Source: CAWDVK01 sp963805715 (lineage in GTDB: Bacteria; Actinomycetota; Actinomycetes; Streptosporangiales; Streptosporangiaceae). Taken from it: a DNA stretch of 64,000 nucleotides. The stretch lies in the NCBI GenBank assembly GCA_963805715.1, contig CAWDVK010000007.1, positions 186,001-250,000 of the forward strand, in the 5' to 3' direction. A model generated the notes under the pieces. It had not been told where the DNA came from, did not search any database, and saw only the letters and a program-made list of their open reading frames with translations. The position numbers and the translations under genes are program-made. Below, one piece after another: positions 53,683-63,339 of the stretch; positions within the stretch are counted from its first letter, which is position 1; every line of letters starts with the position of its first letter.

Positions 53683-55816
53683 GCGGCGCCGCCACGCCCA
53701 GTGCCTGCCGCAGGAATTCGACCTGGAGCAGCAGCAGGTTCTCCGCCACCTCCTCCTGAGCGGCCATGTGCGTCACCCCGGACAGCGGCAGGACGGCATG
53801 CGCCCGGCCCGCGGCCAGCAGGGCCGAGGACAGCCGCAGGGTGTGGGCCACCACCACGTTGTCGTCGGCCAGCCCGTGGATCATCAGCAACGGCCGGCTG
53901 AGCTTGGCCGCATCGGCCAGCAGCGAGCTCCGCTCATACGCTCCGCTGCCATCGCCGGGCTGGCCCAGATAGCGCTCGGTGTAGTGGGTGTCGTACAGCC
54001 GCCAGTCGGTGACGGGCGCGCCCGCCACCGCGGCATGAAACACGTCCGGCCTGCGCAGCACCGCCAGCGCCGACAGGTAGCCGCCGAACGACCAGCCGCG
54101 GATCGCGACCCGGCTGGTGTCGAGGTCGCCGCACTCCTGCGCAGCCGCCTGCAGCGCGGTGACCTGGTCCTCCAGCGGCGGCCCGGCGAAATCACCGGCC
54201 ACCGCGCGCTCCCACTCCGGCCCGCGGCCCGGCGTGCCCCGGCCGTCAGCGATCACCACCGCGAAACCTTGCTCAGCGAACCACTGCGACGTCAGGAACG
54301 CCGCACGGGCGCTCAGCACCCGCTGCGCGTGCGGGCCGCCGTAGGGGTCCATCAGCACCGGCAGCGGGGCCGATCCCGGCTCGTGCCAGGAGGGCAGCAG
54401 CAGCGCGGTGCGGATCTGGCGCGGGCCGGCCGAGAGCACCCGCGGCTGCGGCGCCGGCAGCAGCGGCTGCTCGCCGAACGAGCTGATCCGGGCCGCCTCG
54501 GGGCCGTCCCGCCGCACCTGCACCACGACCGCGTCGGTGTCCAGCGAGCGGATCGCCGCCACGGTCGTCCCGCCGGCCCTGGCGCCGGACTGGACCTGCG
54601 GCGCCGGCGCCGGGGCGGGCCTGGCCAGGCCCGCCGGCCCCCAGGTCCACAAGGCGATCTCAGTGGGGTCATCAGCTGAGGCGGACAGCAGGACGGTATC
54701 GCCGTCCACGGCCAGGACCTCCCTGACCTGGAGCCAGGGCGGCGTGACCGGCTCGTCCCGGCCTGCCGCGAGATCGGCCGCACTGGCGACCAGCAGACGG
54801 CGTGCTCCGCCGGAGTCCTTGGTCCAGACGATCCGGCCGTCACCGGTCCGGGCCGGCACCCCGGCCACGATCTCCAGCCAGCGCGGATCGGAGTCGGCCC
54901 GGATCACCTCAGTGGTCCCGGTATCGGGCGACACGGCCAGGATGCGCATCTCCCGCTGGTCGCGGCTTTGCACCAGGAGCAGCGGCTGGGCGCCCTGGCT
55001 CTCCCAGCAGGCCGTGACCAGGTAAGGGAAGGCATCCTGATCCCAGCCGACCGGGATCAGCTGGCCATCCAGGCTGGCGATGAAGACGGACACGTCCGCG
55101 TTGGCGGTCCCGGCGGCGGGATAACGCACCTCACGGGCCGGCGTCGCGGGGTTGGCCGGGTCCGCGATATGCCAGCGCTGCACCGGGTTCTCGTCGACCC
55201 GCGCCACCAGCAGGGCTGTCCCGTCCGGTGCCCACCAGTAGCCGCGGGTGCGGCCCATCTCCTCGGCGGCCACGAACTCGGCCAGGCCGAACGTGATGCC
55301 CGCGGCGCCGCCCAGGCCGGCGACGGCGTGGTCGTGGCCGGTGGCGACCTCGATGACCCGCAGCGCGCCATCGTGGACGTAGCCGATCAGCCCGGCCGGG
55401 TCGGGCCGGGGATCGGCGGCGGGCCTGCGGGTGGGCAGCTCACGGGCACCGGCCGGAGCGCCGGAGCGCAGGTCAGCGAGGTAGACCGTGCCGGACAGGG
55501 TGAAGGCGGCGACGCTGGCCGGCGCATCGGTCGCGAAGGCGACGATGCCGCCGGCCCGCTCGCGGACCCGCTCGCGCCTGGCCTGCTCGACCGGGTCGAG
55601 GCCAGCGCCCGGCCTGGCCAGCGCCGCCGGGTCCGCGACCAGACGCTCCTCGCCGGAGGCGACATCCAGCGCCCACAGGCACGTGACCGGGTCGGTCCCG
55701 CCGCCGGAGCGCAGGAACGCCACCGTGGCGCCGTCCGGGGAAACCTGGAAGGACCGGGGGACGCCGAGGGCGAACTGCCTGGTCCTGGCTTGCTGGCGCG
55801 GGAACGTATCCGTCAT
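53672..55816 (-). CDS. S9 family prolyl oligopeptidase (DPP-IV type)
   Basis: A 714-residue serine peptidase with an N-terminal eight-bladed propeller (about residues 20-450, including FVAAEEMGRTRGYWWAPDG with the Glu-Glu substrate-binding pair) and a C-terminal alpha/beta-hydrolase domain. The catalytic Ser is in RGWSFGGYLS, Asp in HGLADDNV, and His in SGVTHMAAQEEV. It has no signal peptide, so it is probably cytosolic. It likely removes N-terminal dipeptides. It is followed by the P1 peptidase relic, so both may have belonged to a peptide-degrading operon. Confidence 0.93.
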   Translation of the reverse strand: MTDTFPRQQARTRQFALGVPRSFQVSPDGATVAFLRSGGGTDPVTCLWALDVASGEERLVADPAALARPGAGLDPVEQARRERVRERAGGIVAFATDAPASVAAFTLSGTVYLADLRSGAPAGARELPTRRPAADPRPDPAGLIGYVHDGALRVIEVATGHDHAVAGLGGAAGITFGLAEFVAAEEMGRTRGYWWAPDGTALLVARVDENPVQRWHIADPANPATPAREVRYPAAGTANADVSVFIASLDGQLIPVGWDQDAFPYLVTACWESQGAQPLLLVQSRDQREMRILAVSPDTGTTEVIRADSDPRWLEIVAGVPARTGDGRIVWTKDSGGARRLLVASAADLAAGRDEPVTPPWLQVREVLAVDGDTVLLSASADDPTEIALWTWGPAGLARPAPAPAPQVQSGARAGGTTVAAIRSLDTDAVVVQVRRDGPEAARISSFGEQPLLPAPQPRVLSAGPRQIRTALLLPSWHEPGSAPLPVLMDPYGGPHAQRVLSARAAFLTSQWFAEQGFAVVIADGRGTPGRGPEWERAVAGDFAGPPLEDQVTALQAAAQECGDLDTSRVAIRGWSFGGYLSALAVLRRPDVFHAAVAGAPVTDWRLYDTHYTERYLGQPGDGSGAYERSSLLADAAKLSRPLLMIHGLADDNVVVAHTLRLSSALLAAGRAHAVLPLSGVTHMAAQEEVAENLLLLQVEFLRQALGVAAPHAW

Positions 55817-55929
55817 GGCAGTAGATCCTGCCAGCCAGCCGGGGCCGCCCGGCCGCTGGCCCGCGGGGCCTGCCCGCCGCCTCCCCGCGGCTGCCCGGGC
55901 GGCCGGCCCGGCTGACTACCCTCGTCAGC

Positions 55930-56839
55930 ATGACCGGACCGGAAGGCAGGCGGCTGCTGCTCGTGCATGCCCATCCCGATGACGAGTCGATCGGCACCGG
56001 GGCCACGATGGCGAAGTACGCGGCCGCGGGTGCCGGGGTGACGCTGGTCACCTGCACCCTCGGCGAGCTGGGCGAGGTCATCCCGCCCGAGCTTCGCCCA
56101 CCTGGCCTGGGACGCTGACGGCGGTCTCGGTGACTACCGGATCGGCGAGCTGGCGGACGCCTGCGCTGCCCTCGGCGTGACCGATCACCGCTTCCTCGGC
56201 GGCTCTGGCCGGTGGCGCGACTCGGGGATGATGGGCCTGCCGGCCAACGACGCGCCGGAATGCTTCTGGCAGGCCGACGTGGACGAAGCGGCCAGTCAGC
56301 TGCTCGAGGTCATCCGTGCGGTCCGGCCGCAGGTGATGGTGACCTACGACGACCGCGGTTTCTACGGCCACCCCGATCACATCCAGGCGCACCGGGTGGC
56401 CTGGCGGGCGTTCGAGCTGGCCGGCGGCCTGGTCAGCAAGTTCTACGCGACCGCGATCCCCCGGTCGGTGCTGGCCGAGTCCATCCAGGCGATGCGCGGC
56501 GAGCGGGCCGGCGTGCAGGCCGGCCCGGACCGGGCCAGCGGGGAGCGGGCCGGCGGCCAGGGCTTCGCGCTCGTGGACTCGGTGGATGACCTGCCGTTCG
56601 GCACGCCGGACGAGAAGGTGACCACCGAGATCGACGCGCGGGACTACCTGGACGCCAAGCTGGCCGCCATGCGCGCGCACGCGACGCAGATCTCGGTCGA
56701 CAGCCCGTTCTTCGCGCTATCCGACAACGTCGGCCAGCGGGCTCTCGGCGTGGAGTACTACACGCTGCTGGCCGGCCCGGCCGGGCCGCCAGCCGGGCCC
56801 CGAGGCTGGGAATCTGATCTCTTCGGCGGAATTGGCTAA
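55930..56839 (+). pseudogene. mshB: Mycothiol deacetylase MshB, interrupted by one frameshift
   Basis: Removes the acetyl group from GlcNAc-inositol in mycothiol synthesis. The zinc-binding motif VHAHPDDESIGTGATMAKYA opens the protein, and the second metal motif is in YGHPDHIQAHRVAW. The first frame ends at a stop at 56118, and the conserved continuation HLAWDADGG...DYRIGELADA is in the next frame. Removing one C from the run at 56097-56099 restores about 303 codons, the normal size. Key residues are intact. An insertion error is likely. The DUF6113-type membrane gene follows, as is common in actinomycetes. Confidence 0.88.
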
Positions 56840-56849
56840 CCTGCAACTC

Positions 56850-57305
56850 GTGGACAGCAAGCCCGGGGAGAGCTCCGATGACCTGCACTCACGGAGCGCC
56901 CGAAGGGGCGCGGCCGTTACCTACGGCGGCTACGCGCTGCTGCTGGCCTTCGGGCTGCTGCAGGGCCTGGTCGGCAGCTTCCAGTACAGCCGGGGCCCGG
57001 CCCCGGTGGCCGCGATCGGATTCGCCCTGCTGATCACCCTGACCTGCGTGCTCGGGGCGTGGGGCATGCACGCGGCGACGGGCGCGGTGCTGCCCGCGGT
57101 GGGCTGGTTCATCCCGACGGTTCTCCTCACCACCGGCACCCAGGGCGGCAGCGTGGTGATTACCGATACGGCGGCCGGCAAGTGGTTCCTGTTCGGCGGC
57201 GCTCTGTGCGTCATCGCCGCGTGCGTCTTCTCGGCGCTCCGGTGGTCCCGGTCACGAGCCAGGCGCCCGGCCGCGGGCTCTCGCCGCTCCTGGCCGCGGC
57301 CCTGA
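56850..57305 (+). CDS. Four-helix membrane protein (DUF6113-like)
   Basis: A 151-residue membrane protein with four transmembrane segments (around residues 25-45, 55-75, 80-105 and 125-145) and a basic C-terminus. Similar small membrane proteins follow mshB in many actinomycetes, which supports the assignment. Function is unknown. GTG 56850 is preferred. TTG 56832 overlaps the mshB stop. Neither has a strong ribosome site. Confidence 0.65.
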   Translation: MDSKPGESSDDLHSRSARRGAAVTYGGYALLLAFGLLQGLVGSFQYSRGPAPVAAIGFALLITLTCVLGAWGMHAATGAVLPAVGWFIPTVLLTTGTQGGSVVITDTAAGKWFLFGGALCVIAACVFSALRWSRSRARRPAAGSRRSWPRP

Positions 57306-57350
57306 GCGCCACCGTCCGCCGCCGCCCGCCAGCGGACGCTGACGCCGCGG

Positions 57351-58355
57351 TTACCCGCCGGACTGGGCGAATACCACCCAGACCTGGCCGCGGGCGAAGG
57401 TCATCCTGCGCCCCGAGGCCAGCGTGAACGTCGTGCCGCTGCCGGCCGCCGGCCTCGACCAGTGCACATCGTAGGCACGGCCGCCGCGCAGCACCACGGC
57501 GGTGCCGGAGCCGGTGCTCTGCGCGTACGGCGGCCGGACGCCGCGCTCGAGGAACCGGGACGTGCCGATCGTCGTGTACTGGATGACGACCGTCGCCGGG
57601 TCCATCTGCCCGCCGTCGGTGGTGCGCGCCGGGGACCCGTCCATCCAGACCAGCCAACGTGCCGTGCCCGGTGACCAGCGGAACTGGAACGAGGCCGCCG
57701 AGTACCCGACCGAGAACGCACTCTCCGGCCGGCCGCCGGCCGGGGCGGCCCCGAACCTGAATCCGATGTCGCGGGCGTCGCTGGCGCCGCGCGACTCGGC
57801 GAGCAGGGCGGAACCGCGGGCGTACAGGTTGTAGGGCGCGATGCGGGACGGGTCGCGGAAGTAGCCGCCGGCTATCCCGGCATACAGGTTGACGATCCGC
57901 GAGTTCTCGACAACCGGCAGCAGCTGGGGCTGCGCGCCCGAGAAGGCGTAGGCGGGGCGCCCGAACTGGCCGAGCAGCTCGATGTCATCTTCCCTGGCGC
58001 TGCGGACCGGGCCGATGACCGGCGGCAGGCGCGAGGAGAAGATGGCCATGAACCGGCTCAGGCCGCCCTCGACCGGCAGCACGTACACGATGTCGGCCGA
58101 GTTGATGCCGGTCTGCGGCCGGGCATTCACGATATTGTCGATCTTCACCGCGATGACCGGGCCGAGCGTCCGCACCGGCTCGCCGGTGAACGGAGATGTC
58201 AGCCCGGCCGCGGCCGGGGTGCTGGCATGGGCGGTTAAGGCGGGCTTCGCCGGTGTTGAGCGGCTGGTCAGCACCAGGATCGCGGCGACGGCGAGCGCTG
58301 CGGCGGCGACGGCCGATCCGGCCATCACGGCCACGTTGCGGCGGCTGAGGGCCAT
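57351..58355 (-). CDS. DUF3048 (YerB-like) exported protein
   Basis: A 334-residue protein with an N-terminal membrane anchor or signal (about residues 8-30) and the two DUF3048 regions: VIAVKIDNIVNARPQTGINS, ADIVYVLPVEGGLSRFMAIF, PPVIGPVRSAREDDIELL, then a C-terminal part with VVIQYTTIGTSRFLE and MTFARGQVWVVF. No lipobox cysteine is present, so it is membrane-anchored or secreted rather than a lipoprotein. The family is of unknown function and often linked to envelope or antibiotic-stress genes. GGAGGTGAAGC lies just before the ATG. Confidence 0.85.
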   Translation of the reverse strand: MALSRRNVAVMAGSAVAAAALAVAAILVLTSRSTPAKPALTAHASTPAAAGLTSPFTGEPVRTLGPVIAVKIDNIVNARPQTGINSADIVYVLPVEGGLSRFMAIFSSRLPPVIGPVRSAREDDIELLGQFGRPAYAFSGAQPQLLPVVENSRIVNLYAGIAGGYFRDPSRIAPYNLYARGSALLAESRGASDARDIGFRFGAAPAGGRPESAFSVGYSAASFQFRWSPGTARWLVWMDGSPARTTDGGQMDPATVVIQYTTIGTSRFLERGVRPPYAQSTGSGTAVVLRGGRAYDVHWSRPAAGSGTTFTLASGRRMTFARGQVWVVFAQSGG

Positions 58356-58433
58356 GCTTCACCTCCGAGGCCGCGAGCGCTGCGGCCTCCTTCCCCCAGT
58401 CTGGCACCGGCGCGGCCGGGCAGTCGGCCGCCG

Positions 58434-59633
58434 TCAGCGGACGATTTCCTCCAGCTGGTCCACGGCCCAGTCCAGGTCCTGCTCGCTGATGACCAGCGGC
58501 GGGGCCAGCCTGATGGTGCTGCCGTGCGTGTCCTTGGCCAGGATGCCGCGCGAGGCCAGCTGCTCGCAGGCCTCGCGGCCGGACAGCGAAGCGAACTCGA
58601 CTCCCGCCCACAGCCCCCGGCCGCGCACGTCACGGACCGCGTGCCCGGGCAGCGCGGCAAGCCGGTTGTGCAGGTGCGCGCCGAGCTTGGCTGAGCGCTC
58701 CTGGTACTCGCCGGTGGCCAGCATCGCGATCACCTCACGTCCCACCGCGCAAGCCAGCGGGTTGCCGCCGAAGGTGGAGCCGTGCTGGCCGGGCCGGTAG
58801 ACCCCGAGGATCTCGCCGGAGGAGACCACGGCCGAGACCGGGACGATCCCGCCGCCGAGCGCCTTGCCCAGGATGTACATATCCGGCACCACGTCCTCGT
58901 GCTCGCAGGCGAACGTGGTCCCCGTCCGGCCGAGCCCGGACTGGATCTCATCCGCGATCATCAGTGCGCCCCGGGCAGTGCACAGCTCGCGCACGCCGGG
59001 CAGGAAGCCGGGTGGCGGGACCAGGACCCCGGCCTCGCCCTGGATCGGCTCGACGAGCACCGCGACGACGTTCTCGTCCATGACGGCCGACAGCGCATCC
59101 AGGTCGCCGTAGGGCACGACCCGGAACCCCGGCGTGTAGGGGCCGAAGTGGTCGCGGGCATCCTGGTCGGTGGAGAAGCTGATGATCGTCGTGGTCCGGC
59201 CGTGGAAGTTGCCGTCGAAGACCACGATGACCGCCTCGCCATCGGGCACGCCCTTGATCTCGTAGCCCCACTTGCGCGCGGTCTTGATCGCCGTTTCCAC
59301 GGCCTCGGCGCCGGTGTTCATCGGCAGCACCATCTCCATGCCGGCCAGCGCGGCCAGCTCGGCGCAGAACGGGCCGAACTGGTCGTGCTCGAACGCCCGG
59401 CTGACCAGCGTGACCTGCTCGAGCTGGCGCTGCGCCGCGGCGACCAGCCGCGGGTGGCGGTGGCCGAAGTTGATGGCCGAGTACGCGGCCAGCATGTCCA
59501 GGTACCGGCGGCCGTCGACGTCGCTCACCCAGGCGCCCTCGGCTCTGGAGATCATCACCGGAAGCGGATGGTAGTTGTGCGCGCTGTGCGCTGCTGCCTG
59601 TGCCCGCAGCCGGGCTGCCGTGTTACCGGACAT
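58434..59633 (-). CDS. rocD: Ornithine aminotransferase
   Basis: Converts ornithine and 2-oxoglutarate to glutamate semialdehyde and glutamate using pyridoxal phosphate. The 399-residue class-III aminotransferase has MNTGAEAVETAIKTARKWGY, DGNFHGRTTTIISFS, LIADEIQSGLGRTG and the cofactor Lys in YILGKALGGGIVPVSA, then GSTFGGNPLACA. ATG 59633 has GGAGG eight bases upstream. It overlaps the end of ddaH by 11 bases, so the two form an operon. Confidence 0.92.
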   Translation of the reverse strand: MSGNTAARLRAQAAAHSAHNYHPLPVMISRAEGAWVSDVDGRRYLDMLAAYSAINFGHRHPRLVAAAQRQLEQVTLVSRAFEHDQFGPFCAELAALAGMEMVLPMNTGAEAVETAIKTARKWGYEIKGVPDGEAVIVVFDGNFHGRTTTIISFSTDQDARDHFGPYTPGFRVVPYGDLDALSAVMDENVVAVLVEPIQGEAGVLVPPPGFLPGVRELCTARGALMIADEIQSGLGRTGTTFACEHEDVVPDMYILGKALGGGIVPVSAVVSSGEILGVYRPGQHGSTFGGNPLACAVGREVIAMLATGEYQERSAKLGAHLHNRLAALPGHAVRDVRGRGLWAGVEFASLSGREACEQLASRGILAKDTHGSTIRLAPPLVISEQDLDWAVDQLEEIVR

Positions 59634-60471
59634 GACCATCGCCTCCCTCTCGCAGTTCCAGGGTGCAGCACTTCGGGCCGCCGCCGGCCTTGCGGAACTC
59701 CGACAGATCCACCGGAACGGGCTCGAAGCCCGCGGCCGCCAGCTGCCCGGCCAGCCCGCGCGCCTGGGCCGGCAGCACCACATGGCGGCCGTCGCTGACC
59801 GCGTTCAGCCCGAGTACCTCGGCATCCTCGTCCTTGGCCTCGATCAGCTCGGCGAAGTAGGAGGCCAGTGCCGCCCGGCCGGCGTCGTCAAAGGCAGCCG
59901 GGTAGTACGCCGCCGTATCGCTGTCCAGCACGGCCAGCGCGGTGTCGAGATGATAAAAGCGGGGGTCCACCAGCGCGAGGCTGATCACCGGCAGGCCGAA
60001 CAGCTCCGCCAGCTGCTCGCCGATGAGCGGATCGCTCCGGAAGCCGTGCCCGGCCAGGATCGCCCGGCCGGCGAAGACGATGTCGCCCTCGCCCTCGTTC
60101 ACGGCAAGCGGCTCGTGCCCGGGCAGGAATCCGTGCTCCCGGAACCACGTCAGGTAAGCGGGGCCCTCAGCCGCGCGCTCCGGATACCGGAACCGGGAGC
60201 CGAGCGCCTTGCCGCCGATGACCGTGCCGCCGTTCGCGGCGAAGACCATGTCGGGCAGCCCCTCGCCCGGCTCGATGGTGTGCACCGTATGCCCGAGCCC
60301 GGTGAAGGTCGCGCGGAGCTGCTGCCATTGCCGGCGGGCCAGGTCGGTATCGACCGGCGCATCCAGATTCATCCACGGATTAATCGAATACTGCACCGTG
60401 AAGTAGTCCGGTGGGCACATCAGGTAGGTCCTGGTCAGCTGGACACGCCGCGCGGCGCACGTATCGGTCAT
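59623..60471 (-). CDS. ddaH: Dimethylargininase-like amidinohydrolase
   Basis: Predicted to hydrolyse methylarginine (or arginine) to citrulline and an amine. The 282-residue pentein-fold protein has PDMVFAANGGTVIGGK, the catalytic His in RFYHLDTALAVLD, and the nucleophile Cys in GGPKCCTLELRE. Arginine deiminase activity is less likely because of the size and neighbours. ATG 60471 has AGGAG four bases upstream. Pairing with rocD suggests catabolism of arginine-type compounds. A double palindrome lies about 60-80 bases upstream. Confidence 0.85.
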   Translation of the reverse strand: MTDTCAARRVQLTRTYLMCPPDYFTVQYSINPWMNLDAPVDTDLARRQWQQLRATFTGLGHTVHTIEPGEGLPDMVFAANGGTVIGGKALGSRFRYPERAAEGPAYLTWFREHGFLPGHEPLAVNEGEGDIVFAGRAILAGHGFRSDPLIGEQLAELFGLPVISLALVDPRFYHLDTALAVLDSDTAAYYPAAFDDAGRAALASYFAELIEAKDEDAEVLGLNAVSDGRHVVLPAQARGLAGQLAAAGFEPVPVDLSEFRKAGGGPKCCTLELREGGDGHVR

Positions 60472-60529
60472 GCGGCTCCTCCCGCCGGAGATCTTCGGAA
60501 AGTCCAGGCTAGGAGGCTCCGGGCGCAAT

Positions 60530-60550
60530 GAGTACTCGTGCATCATGCAC
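60530..60550. promoter_or_regulatory. Adjacent palindromes upstream of ddaH-rocD
   Basis: GAGTACTC (60530-60537) is a perfect palindrome and is followed directly by GTGCATCATGCAC (60538-60550), perfect except for its central base. The TGCAT/ATGCA half-sites resemble those of ArgR-type or Lrp-type operators. Both lie between cysS and ddaH, 59 to 79 bases from the ddaH start. Confidence 0.5.
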
Positions 60551-60601
60551 ATCAGCGTAGATCTGTTGCGTAGTCGGCCACCCGATGACCGGTTCGTTGC
60601 G

Positions 60602-62026
60602 TCAGGGCCGGGCAGCCGTGCGGCCGGGGCGGACCGTCCACTCCTGGCCGTCAGCGGTGTCGGTCACCGAGACGCCGCGGGCGGCCAGCTCATCCCGGAG
60701 CCGGTCGGCGACGGCCCAGTCCCGGCGGGCACGGGCCGCGGCCCGATCAGCCAGCAGGCGGTCTGCCCCGGCCGGCAGTGCGGGCGTGACCGGTGCCCGG
60801 CCGACGTCGCGAACCAGGTCGAGGGCCAGCACCTGGTCGGCGTAGGCGAAGGTCTCGAATTTCGCGCCGGGCGGCACGCCGGGGTCCCTGGCCAGCGCCC
60901 GCAGCGAGCGCAGTGCCGCCGGGGTGTCCAGGTCGTCATCCAGCGCCCCGGTGATCTGCGCGGTGTAGTCCGGGGGCATCGGCGCGCTGGGCGAGTTCGC
61001 CCACTCGGCCACCTGCTCGCGCCAGCGGCGCAGGGTCCGGTCCGCGGCGGCCAGCGTCTGCCAGGTCAGGTCCATCTGCTGGCGGTAGCGGTGCTCGAGC
61101 AGCGCGAGCCGGACGGCCAGCGGGTCGAGGCCGCGCGCCGTGACATCGCTCAGCAGCACCACGTTCCCGGTGGACTTGGCCATCTTGCGGCCCTCGAACA
61201 GCAGATGCTCGTTGTGCACCCAGTGCCGGACCACCTCGTGCCCGGACACCGAGTCCGACTGCGCACGCTCATCCTCATGGTGCGGGAAGCGCAGGTCGAT
61301 GCCGCCGGTGTGCAGATCGATGAGGTCGCCCAGATAGTGCAGGGACATCGCCGAGCACTCGGTGTGCCAGCCAGGGAACCCTGGACCCCACGGCGACTGC
61401 CAGGTCAGCTCGCGGCCCGCGGGTGCGGCCTTCCACAGCGCCCAGTCGGCGTGGAACCGCTTGCCCGGGCCGGTGACGCCGGCGGACCGGTGGCCGGGCC
61501 GCAGCTCGTCCAGGCTGTTACCGGAAATCTCGCCGTAGCCGGGAAAGCTCCGCGCGTCGAAGTACACCGAGCCGGCCGAGGCGTAGGCGTGACCGTCCTG
61601 GATCAGCCGGCCGATCATGTCGAGCATGAGGTCGATGGACTCCGAGGCCCGCGGCAGGTATTCCGGCGGCCTGATATTCAGGGCCGCGCAGTCGGCGCGG
61701 AAAGCGTCCTCATACAGCCGGGCGATCTCCAGCGCCGACTTGCCCTCGGCCCTGGCCTGCGCGAGCACCTTGTCCTCGCCATCTGGGTCGGGCTCGTTGT
61801 CGTCGGCCAGGTGGCCGACGTCGGTGATGTTCTCGCAGACGACCACGGCCAGGCCATGCCGCTCGGCGTTCCGCCTGATCAGGTCCGAGAGCAGGTAGGC
61901 GCGCAGGTTCCCGACGTGCGCGAACCGGTAGACCGTGGGCCCGCACGTGTACATGCGCAGCTGCCCGCGCCGGGCGGGCTCGATCTCCTCGACGCGGCGA
62001 TGGCGGGTGTCGTAAAGCCGGAACAC
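60602..62026 (-). CDS. cysS: Cysteine--tRNA ligase
   Basis: Charges tRNA-Cys. The 474-residue class-I synthetase has YTCGPTVYRFAHVGNLRAYL with the HIGH-type motif HVGN, zinc-binding Cys and His residues in WHTECSAM and FPHHEDE, and the KMSKS-type motif GRKMAKSTGNV. The anticodon-binding C-terminal region is present, which separates it from MshC (the ligase of mycothiol synthesis, which is shorter). GTG 62026 is preferred. In-frame upstream codons to 62095 lack similarity. A divergent form such as this may be a second CysRS, which cannot be judged from this window. Confidence 0.9.
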   Translation of the reverse strand: MFRLYDTRHRRVEEIEPARRGQLRMYTCGPTVYRFAHVGNLRAYLLSDLIRRNAERHGLAVVVCENITDVGHLADDNEPDPDGEDKVLAQARAEGKSALEIARLYEDAFRADCAALNIRPPEYLPRASESIDLMLDMIGRLIQDGHAYASAGSVYFDARSFPGYGEISGNSLDELRPGHRSAGVTGPGKRFHADWALWKAAPAGRELTWQSPWGPGFPGWHTECSAMSLHYLGDLIDLHTGGIDLRFPHHEDERAQSDSVSGHEVVRHWVHNEHLLFEGRKMAKSTGNVVLLSDVTARGLDPLAVRLALLEHRYRQQMDLTWQTLAAADRTLRRWREQVAEWANSPSAPMPPDYTAQITGALDDDLDTPAALRSLRALARDPGVPPGAKFETFAYADQVLALDLVRDVGRAPVTPALPAGADRLLADRAAARARRDWAVADRLRDELAARGVSVTDTADGQEWTVRPGRTAARP

Positions 62027-62209
62027 GCCGCCCAGCTTAGGTGCCGGAGGCCGGCCCGGCGCTGATCCCGTGCCCGGCGTCAGCCCGCGCCGCACGCGAG
62101 GGCCGCGACCGCCCGTCCTGGTCGGCCAGCCCGGTCAGCAGCGGCGAGTCCGAAAGGATGATAACGAGTCCGGCGGAGGCAGCTGGCTGAGCCAGGGCCC
62201 GAACGGCCG

Positions 62210-63330
62210 TCAGGCCAGCGCGGCCAGGCGAGTGACGGCGGCGTCGATCCGCTCGTCGGTGGCCGTGAGCGCCACCCGGATATGGCGACTGCCTCGCGGC
62301 CCGTAGATCTCGCCCGGCGCCACCAGGATGCCGGCCTCGGCGAGCCGCTGGACCGAGCCCCAGCAGTCCATGTCCGGGTGCGTGGCCCACAGGTAGAGCC
62401 CGGCGGCGGACTCATCGATGATCCAGCCGGCCGCCGTGAGCGCGGCGCGGAGCCTGCCGCGCCGGGCCGCGTACCTGGCATGCTGCCGCCCGGCGTGCGC
62501 GTCGTCGTTCAGCGCGGCCGTCATGGCGGCCTGCACCGGGGCCGGAACGATCATGCCGGCGTGCTTGCGCACCTCCAGCAGGAGGCTGATCAGCTCCGGG
62601 TCGCCAGCGACGAATCCGGCCCGGTAGCCGGCCATGTTGGACCGCTTGGACAGGGAGTGCACGGCCAGCAGGCCTGCCTGCGATCCGCCGCAGGCCGCCG
62701 GGTGCAGCAGCGAGAGCGGCCTGGTCTCCCAGCCGAGCTCGATATAGCACTCATCCGAGGCCAGCACCGCGCCGCGCCCGCGGGCCCACGCCGCGGCCGC
62801 GCGCAGCCGCCCGGCCGGCAGGACCTGCCCGGTCGGGTTGGACGGCGAGTTCAGCCAGGCCAGCCGTACCTGCCCGGTCACGGAGGTCAGGTCGTCGGCC
62901 GGGGCCGGCCGCGCGCCGGCCAGCCGCGCGCCGATGTCGTAGGTCGGGTAGGCCAGGTCCGGATAGGCAACGACATCCGCGGGGCCGCAGCCCAGCAATG
63001 TCGGCAGCCATGCGATCAGCTCCTTGGTGCCGATCACGGGCAGGATGGCGTCCGGGCTGATGACGACCTCGTGCCGCCGCGCCAGCCAGCCGGCCGCCGC
63101 CTCGCGCAGCGCCCTGGTGCCGGCGGTCATCGGGTAGCCGGGCGAGTTCGCGGCCGCTGCCAGGGCGTCCGTGACCACCTGCGGCACCGGGTCCACCGGC
63201 GTGCCGACAGAGAGGTCCACGATGCCATCCGGGTGGCTGCGCGCCAGCCGGCTGGCGCCAGGGCATCCCACGGGAAGGCAGGCAGCCGGTCAGCCAGGGC
63301 AGGGACGGCGTCGGCCGGCGTCACCGGCAC
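62210..63330 (-). pseudogene. dapC: Succinyldiaminopimelate aminotransferase, frameshifted near its start
   Basis: Makes N-succinyl-LL-diaminopimelate for lysine and peptidoglycan. The main frame (from about codon 27) has SHPDGIVDLSVGTPVDPVPQ, LNSPSNPTGQVLP, SDECYIELGWE, and the pyridoxal-phosphate Lys in SLSKRSNMAGYRAGF. The native N-terminus (PADAVPALADRLPAFPWDAL) lies in another frame starting at GTG 63330. Adding one base at about 63254 joins them. All catalytic residues are intact. fdxA ends ten bases upstream, a common fdxA-dapC pairing in actinomycetes. Confidence 0.85.
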
Positions 63331-63339
63331 GGTCCTGGC

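Noticed and set aside
60602..62026. MshC (cysteine:GlcN-inositol ligase) instead of cysS
   Set aside because: The protein has the C-terminal anticodon-binding region and full length of a tRNA synthetase.
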